Below are positions 60,237 through 64,000 of a stretch of 64,000 nt of DNA, one piece after another. Every line of letters starts with the position of its first letter. Positions within the stretch are counted from its first letter, which is position 1. The DNA lies in assembly GCA_016929095.1 (NCBI GenBank), contig JAFGJM010000038.1, forward strand, positions 1 through 64,000, written 5' to 3'. Made by a program: the position numbers and the translations under genes. Under the pieces are notes generated by a model. That model saw nothing but the letters and a program-made list of their open reading frames with translations, had not been told where the DNA came from and did not search any database. The DNA is from Anaerolineales bacterium (GTDB lineage Bacteria > Chloroflexota > Anaerolineae > Anaerolineales > UBA4823).

Positions 60237-60924
60237 ATCATATTCCTTTCTACTAATAGGTTTTTTTGTCTGATTGAATATTGACAGGTTTGTTCGATTA
60301 ACCCGCTTCCGCATGAAGTAATCGATCATTTAATTAAATACCACGAATTATAAAAATATTGTACCCGATTTCAACTTACTTTTGAATTTTGAAACATCAG
60401 GCAAATACTTGTCTCGTAAATAATTGATTACTTTCTAGCCACCCGACAGTTTGCGAATTATCATTTATCAAAGTTGCTGCGAAGGAGCACATTCACTTCG
60501 TTCAGTGCAAACTTCGCGACTGAAGCAATCTTTTTAATGGACGTCTATTTTTCACAGATTCTAGATTGCGTCAGGGCAAAGAACGCCCTTCGCAATGACA
60601 GAAAATTAAAAGTGTAGGGTAGCTAGGTCACTTTTATCATTATTATACAGGCATAAATCGATGATTTTCTCATATATGAAATACAGACAAACGTTAAATA
60701 CTACAATATCTTCTCATTTCCCTAAAGGTTACCCAATTTTATTGAGATGGGAATTTTAAGATTATGTAAAATCAATCCAATCACAGGTTATAAATATAAT
60801 CAGTGAAAACCTGCCTATGTGTTTGGCTTGGATTCTGTCCGCACTTTAAGGCGTTTATATTTCCAACCAGGCTGATCCATGGTTGAAAAAAACAGATACC
60901 TATATCACTCTTTGTTCAAAATGA
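60237..60924. other. Long intergenic region without a gene
   Basis: The 688 bp between the ferritin and oppF genes hold the ferritin promoter area and a degenerate copy of the intergenic repeat element (60480-60604). No open frame with a ribosome site or family similarity is visible. Confidence 0.6.
60480..60604. repeat. Degenerate intergenic repeat element
   Basis: GCAATCT (about 60525-60531) and AGATTGCG (about 60562-60569), followed by CAGGGCAAAGAACGCCCTTC and GCAATGACAG, resemble the elements at 10450-10612. The GCCC/GGGC part can form a local hairpin. No coding content. Confidence 0.5.
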
Positions 60925-61944
60925 TTATTTGAAAGCGCCTTTTAATTCCAACTCACCGGCAAAATGACAGGCAGCAAAGTGTTCGGGGGAATATTCCTTC
61001 CATTCCGGGATGGATTGGCTGCATATAGGTTGCGCATACCGGCAGCGCGGGTGAAACGAGCAGCCTTCAGGCGGGTTGATCGGGCTGGGAATTTCTCCGG
61101 TCAGTTTAATCGGTTCCATTATGATGCTTGGATCGGCTGCCGGGATAGCAGACATCAGCGCCTCGGTATATGGGTGCCGCGGCGAGAAAAACAGATCCCT
61201 GGTGGTTGCCATTTCGAACAGACGCCCGAGATACATCACGCCAACTCGATCGCAAATGTGCTCGACCACGCTTAAATCATGGGCGATGAACAAATACGTT
61301 AAATCCAGCTCTTCTTGTAAATCATTAAGCAGGTTTAGAATTTGAGCCTGGATGGATACATCCAGGGCGGAAACCGGCTCATCACATACGATAAAGGGAG
61401 GATTCAACACCAGGGCGCGTGCAATGCCAATTCTCTGTCGCTGCCCCCCGCTAAAAGCATGGGGATATCTGCGCAAAAACTCGATGCTTACCTGGCATTT
61501 TTTAGCTGTTTCGCGAATGCGCTGGGTAACTGCCTCTTTTTGCAATGCCTTTGTCGCAATCAACGGTTCGGCAACGATATCCCTCACGGTCATCCGTGGA
61601 TTTAATGAAGAGTACGGATCCTGGAATATCATCTGAGAATATCTTCGGAATTCCCAAAGCTCTTTCTTGGATAATTTCATCAAGTCAAAAGGTTCCCGAT
61701 CTTCCAGATGATAGATCACTTCCCCTTCCGTGGGTTCCATGGCGCGCAATATCAATCGCCCGGTGGTAGTCTTGCCAGAGCCGCTTTCACCAACCAAACC
61801 AAATGTTTCCCCCTTTTTGATGAAAAAACTCACCCGGTCCACCGCTTTAACGGTTTTTTTCACCGTTCCAAAAGCGCCGCGCCGGATAGGGAAATATTTT
61901 TTTAAGTTCTTCACTTCAAGAAGCAGTTGATCATCGCCAGGCAT
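60925..61944 (-). CDS. oppF: Oligopeptide ABC transporter ATP-binding protein, OppF/DppF type
   Basis: This 339-residue ATPase energises uptake of di- or oligopeptides. Walker A is GESGSGKTT near residues 52-60, the signature is SGGQRQRIGIARAL near 165-178 and Walker B is FIVCDEPVSALD near 184-195. The C-terminal oligo_HPY segment has cysteines CSFHPRCRYAQPIC near 293-306, as in families with an Fe-S-like C-terminus. GGAG precedes the ATG. It follows the OppD-type gene by 29 bp in one operon with the permease at the window edge. Confidence 0.94.
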   Translation of the reverse strand: MPGDDQLLLEVKNLKKYFPIRRGAFGTVKKTVKAVDRVSFFIKKGETFGLVGESGSGKTTTGRLILRAMEPTEGEVIYHLEDREPFDLMKLSKKELWEFRRYSQMIFQDPYSSLNPRMTVRDIVAEPLIATKALQKEAVTQRIRETAKKCQVSIEFLRRYPHAFSGGQRQRIGIARALVLNPPFIVCDEPVSALDVSIQAQILNLLNDLQEELDLTYLFIAHDLSVVEHICDRVGVMYLGRLFEMATTRDLFFSPRHPYTEALMSAIPAADPSIIMEPIKLTGEIPSPINPPEGCSFHPRCRYAQPICSQSIPEWKEYSPEHFAACHFAGELELKGAFK

Positions 61945-61973
61945 TCAATTTCTCCAATTTTTACCTAATAATT

Positions 61974-62993
61974 TTATTCGTACAACAGACAGGCTGCTTT
62001 GTGCCCATTACCGAAGTCGATCGGGGTGGGTACTTTTACATCGCACACACCCGGCATCATTTTCGGGCAGCGATTGTGGAATGGGCAACCACTGGGTCGT
62101 TCAAATGGGCTGGGCACAGAACCGCGAATGGTGGTCAGACGTTTTTTCCTGGCATCGCTTATTTTGGGAATAGCTTCCACCAGGCTGGATGTGTATGGAT
62201 GCTTTTGGTCGTGGAAAATATCCATCGTCGTACCCTGCTCGACAATTTTCCCTAAATACATAATGGACACTTCGTCGGCGATTTGAGCGATCACCCCCAA
62301 ATTATGGGTGATAAACATAATACTTGAGCCAAAATCTCTGCGTAAATCCTTCATGAGATCCAGCATTTGCGCCTGGATGGTCACATCCAGGGAGGTGGTA
62401 GGTTCATCCGCGATCAGCATGGAAGGATTGCATATCAATGCCATCCCGATCATAGCACGCTGGCGCATGCCGCCAGAGAATTCATGCGGGAACTGGTTGA
62501 GGCGCACCGCCGCATTGGGGATGCCCACACGGTCTAACATCTCGATAGCTGCCTGGCGTGCCTCTTCTTTACTTACATCTTTGTGCATCAGTAAGGCTTC
62601 CATAATTTGATCGCCAAGCGAATGGTATGCCGAAAACGACGTCATCGGTTCCTGGAAAACCATGGATATCTCTCCCCATCGGATTTGACGGAGAAGATCG
62701 CTATCCGGTTTTAGCTTTGCAAGATCGATGATATGTTCATCATCATTCATGGAACCAAGTTTGGTGCGCAGCAATATCTCGCCCTGATCGATCTTTCCGG
62801 GCGGAGGGATTATTTGCAAAATACTGCGGGCAGTGATGCTTTTTCCGCAGCCGCTTTCTCCGACAATGCCAATCACTTTCCCCTTTGGAATAGATAAATC
62901 GATCCCATCCAGCGCCTGTACAGTGCCTTCATCGAGTGGAAAAGATACTCGTAAGTTTTTTATCTCAATTAAATCATTTTCATTCATTGGCAT
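61974..62993 (-). CDS. oppD: Oligopeptide ABC transporter ATP-binding protein, OppD/DppD type
   Basis: This ATPase of about 339 residues pairs with OppF. Walker A is GESGCGKSI near residues 41-49 (from ATG 62993), the signature SGGMRQRAMIGMAL lies near 173-186 and Walker B LIADEPTTSLD near 194-204. The C-terminal cysteine-containing part (CPFHNRCPKMMPGVCDVK) is the oligo_HPY region. I chose ATG 62991-62993, 10 bp after the permease stop; ATG 62987 is an alternative. The operon belongs to the peptide/nickel/opine transporter family. Confidence 0.93.
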   Translation of the reverse strand: MPMNENDLIEIKNLRVSFPLDEGTVQALDGIDLSIPKGKVIGIVGESGCGKSITARSILQIIPPPGKIDQGEILLRTKLGSMNDDEHIIDLAKLKPDSDLLRQIRWGEISMVFQEPMTSFSAYHSLGDQIMEALLMHKDVSKEEARQAAIEMLDRVGIPNAAVRLNQFPHEFSGGMRQRAMIGMALICNPSMLIADEPTTSLDVTIQAQMLDLMKDLRRDFGSSIMFITHNLGVIAQIADEVSIMYLGKIVEQGTTMDIFHDQKHPYTSSLVEAIPKISDARKKRLTTIRGSVPSPFERPSGCPFHNRCPKMMPGVCDVKVPTPIDFGNGHKAACLLYE

Positions 62994-63003
62994 GGAATCC
63001 TTG

Positions 63004-64000
63004 TTAATGAGAGTAGGGATCGGCAGCATCGCGCATACCATCGCCTACCAGGCTGAACGCAAGTACGCTGATCACCACAAAGATTGCCGGGAAGAATAAC
63101 CAGGGATGCTGCTCGATGGCTTTGATATTTTGCGAGGCTTGCAGAAGCACCCCCCAACTCACCACCGGTTCACGAAGCCCCAACCCAATAAAACTTAGTG
63201 TGGTTTCACCCAGGATCATCGCCGGGAAAGACACCGTGAGGTCAACGATAATGTAACTCAAGAACGCGGGTATCATATGCCGCCAGATAATACGCGCATC
63301 ACTGCTGCCAGCAATCCGGGCGGCGAACACGAAATCTTCTTCGCGCATAGAGATCAATTTTCCGCGCACACGCCGCGCCAGCGTCGTCCAGGATAAAAAG
63401 CCCAATAACACCGTGACGGCAAAATAAACACGCAGTGGTGACCATTCCTTGGGCAATATGGCTGCTAAAGACATCCATAATGGCAATGTGGGAATAGAAC
63501 GAATGAATTCGATCATCCTCTGAACGATATCATCGATCAACCCGCCAAAATAACCCGATACACCGCCAATAGCCAGACCTAAAATGAACGAAATGATTAC
63601 CCCAATAAAACCAATGGAAAGGGATGTGCGTGTCCCAAAAATTACCCTTGAATAAACATCTCTACCCAGGCTGTCTGTGCCAAAAAGGTGAATAAAAGCA
63701 TCCTCAACATGGAAAAGGTGCAAATCTCCTTTGATCAAGCCCCACATTTTATAGGGCTCACCCTTTGCAAAAAAATTAACCGGGCGAATTTCTGAACGAT
63801 CTTCTACCAAATCAACCTGCATGGTGTCGATGTTGAATTGACTGATCACGGAATACACAAACATGCCGCGAAAGTTACCGTCATCATCAAAAAAGTGGAT
63901 ACTCTGCGGTTTTCCAAATAAATAATCGGCATCCCGCGATTGCGAACCATATGGCGCCAAAAACTCGGCAAATAACATGGCGATAAGAAAAAGGGCAAGT
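63004..64000 (-). CDS. oppC: Oligopeptide ABC transporter permease, OppC/DppC type (5' end outside window)
   Basis: This permease has at least five membrane helices. The family motif is AGSSDARIIWRHMIPAFLSY in the EAA region. The frame continues open past 63978 to the window edge (LALFLIA before the first methionine), so the true start lies outside. Long periplasmic insertion near the N-terminus (DADYLFGKPQSIHFF through RPVNFFAKGEPYKMWG) is larger than in typical OppC. It is the first visible gene of the operon, with the binding protein and OppB probably beyond the window. Confidence 0.9.
   Translation of the reverse strand, partial: LALFLIAMLFAEFLAPYGSQSRDADYLFGKPQSIHFFDDDGNFRGMFVYSVISQFNIDTMQVDLVEDRSEIRPVNFFAKGEPYKMWGLIKGDLHLFHVEDAFIHLFGTDSLGRDVYSRVIFGTRTSLSIGFIGVIISFILGLAIGGVSGYFGGLIDDIVQRMIEFIRSIPTLPLWMSLAAILPKEWSPLRVYFAVTVLLGFLSWTTLARRVRGKLISMREEDFVFAARIAGSSDARIIWRHMIPAFLSYIIVDLTVSFPAMILGETTLSFIGLGLREPVVSWGVLLQASQNIKAIEQHPWLFFPAIFVVISVLAFSLVGDGMRDAADPYSH

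Noticed and set aside
1-64000. CRISPR arrays, tRNA and rRNA genes, insertion sequences
   Set aside because: I scanned the gaps for regular direct repeats, cloverleaf-like sequence and transposase frames and saw none.

Overview
The window looks like a chromosomal segment of an uncultured or little-studied Chloroflexota bacterium, probably Anaerolineae-like. This rests on style and content, not on a marker gene: Pro/Thr/Glu/Ala-rich lipoprotein linkers on the sugar-binding protein, many zinc-ribbon membrane proteins, a T-box-controlled threonyl-tRNA synthetase without a TGS domain, and Gram-positive-style signals (strong Shine-Dalgarno sites, frequent TTG/GTG starts). I see no rRNA, tRNA, CRISPR array, phage or intact insertion sequence.

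Layout. 1-9.5 kb is a mosaic of single genes: an NmrA-like oxidoreductase, a membrane-anchored serine hydrolase, a DUF89/ARMT1-like phosphatase, a secreted MsrA-MsrB fusion, a TetR regulator divergent from a 6-oxocamphor-hydrolase-like crotonase, and an XRE regulator plus membrane protein pair. Two decayed serine-hydrolase fragments (2.7 and 7.0 kb) flank the middle of this stretch. 9.5-18 kb holds an SDR gene and then a self-contained sugar locus: two SIS-domain proteins, a GntR/UTRA regulator with a palindromic operator candidate at its promoter, a ROK-family kinase, a lipoprotein sugar-binding protein and two permeases, but no ATPase. 18-26 kb carries an MDR oxidoreductase, a lactate-permease-type transporter with a non-pyrrolysine MttB-family methyltransferase, a PII-like protein overlapping a Na+/Ca2+ exchanger, and an SLC13-type transporter.

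26-36.6 kb is the most unusual block. Eight minus-strand genes in apparent operon order include five proteins with the same C-x2-C-x10-C-x2-C zinc ribbon, a 1,384-residue membrane-tethered protein with a toxin- or nucleotidyltransferase-like C-terminal region, a lipoprotein and a membrane-anchored protein. I recognise no described system that matches, and this is my main candidate for something new.

36.8-48 kb is a stress region: a trehalose-type operon (GH63-like hydrolase, GT20 synthase, GT4 glycosyltransferase, OtsB phosphatase), a baeRF-family protein, a YihY/BrkB membrane protein, a P-loop protein and an MscS channel with a BON-like domain. 48-52 kb has a decayed GGDEF gene, CobD/CbiB, catalase and a PerR-type regulator, with matching PerR/Fur boxes at the catalase and regulator genes and a third upstream of the SLC13 transporter. 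52-57.5 kb is a signalling operon: sensor kinase, single-domain response regulator, and a REC-GAF-GAF-HD-GYP protein. 57.5-64 kb has ThrRS with its T-box (specifier ACC), a Dps-like ferritin, and oligopeptide ABC transporter genes running off the window end.
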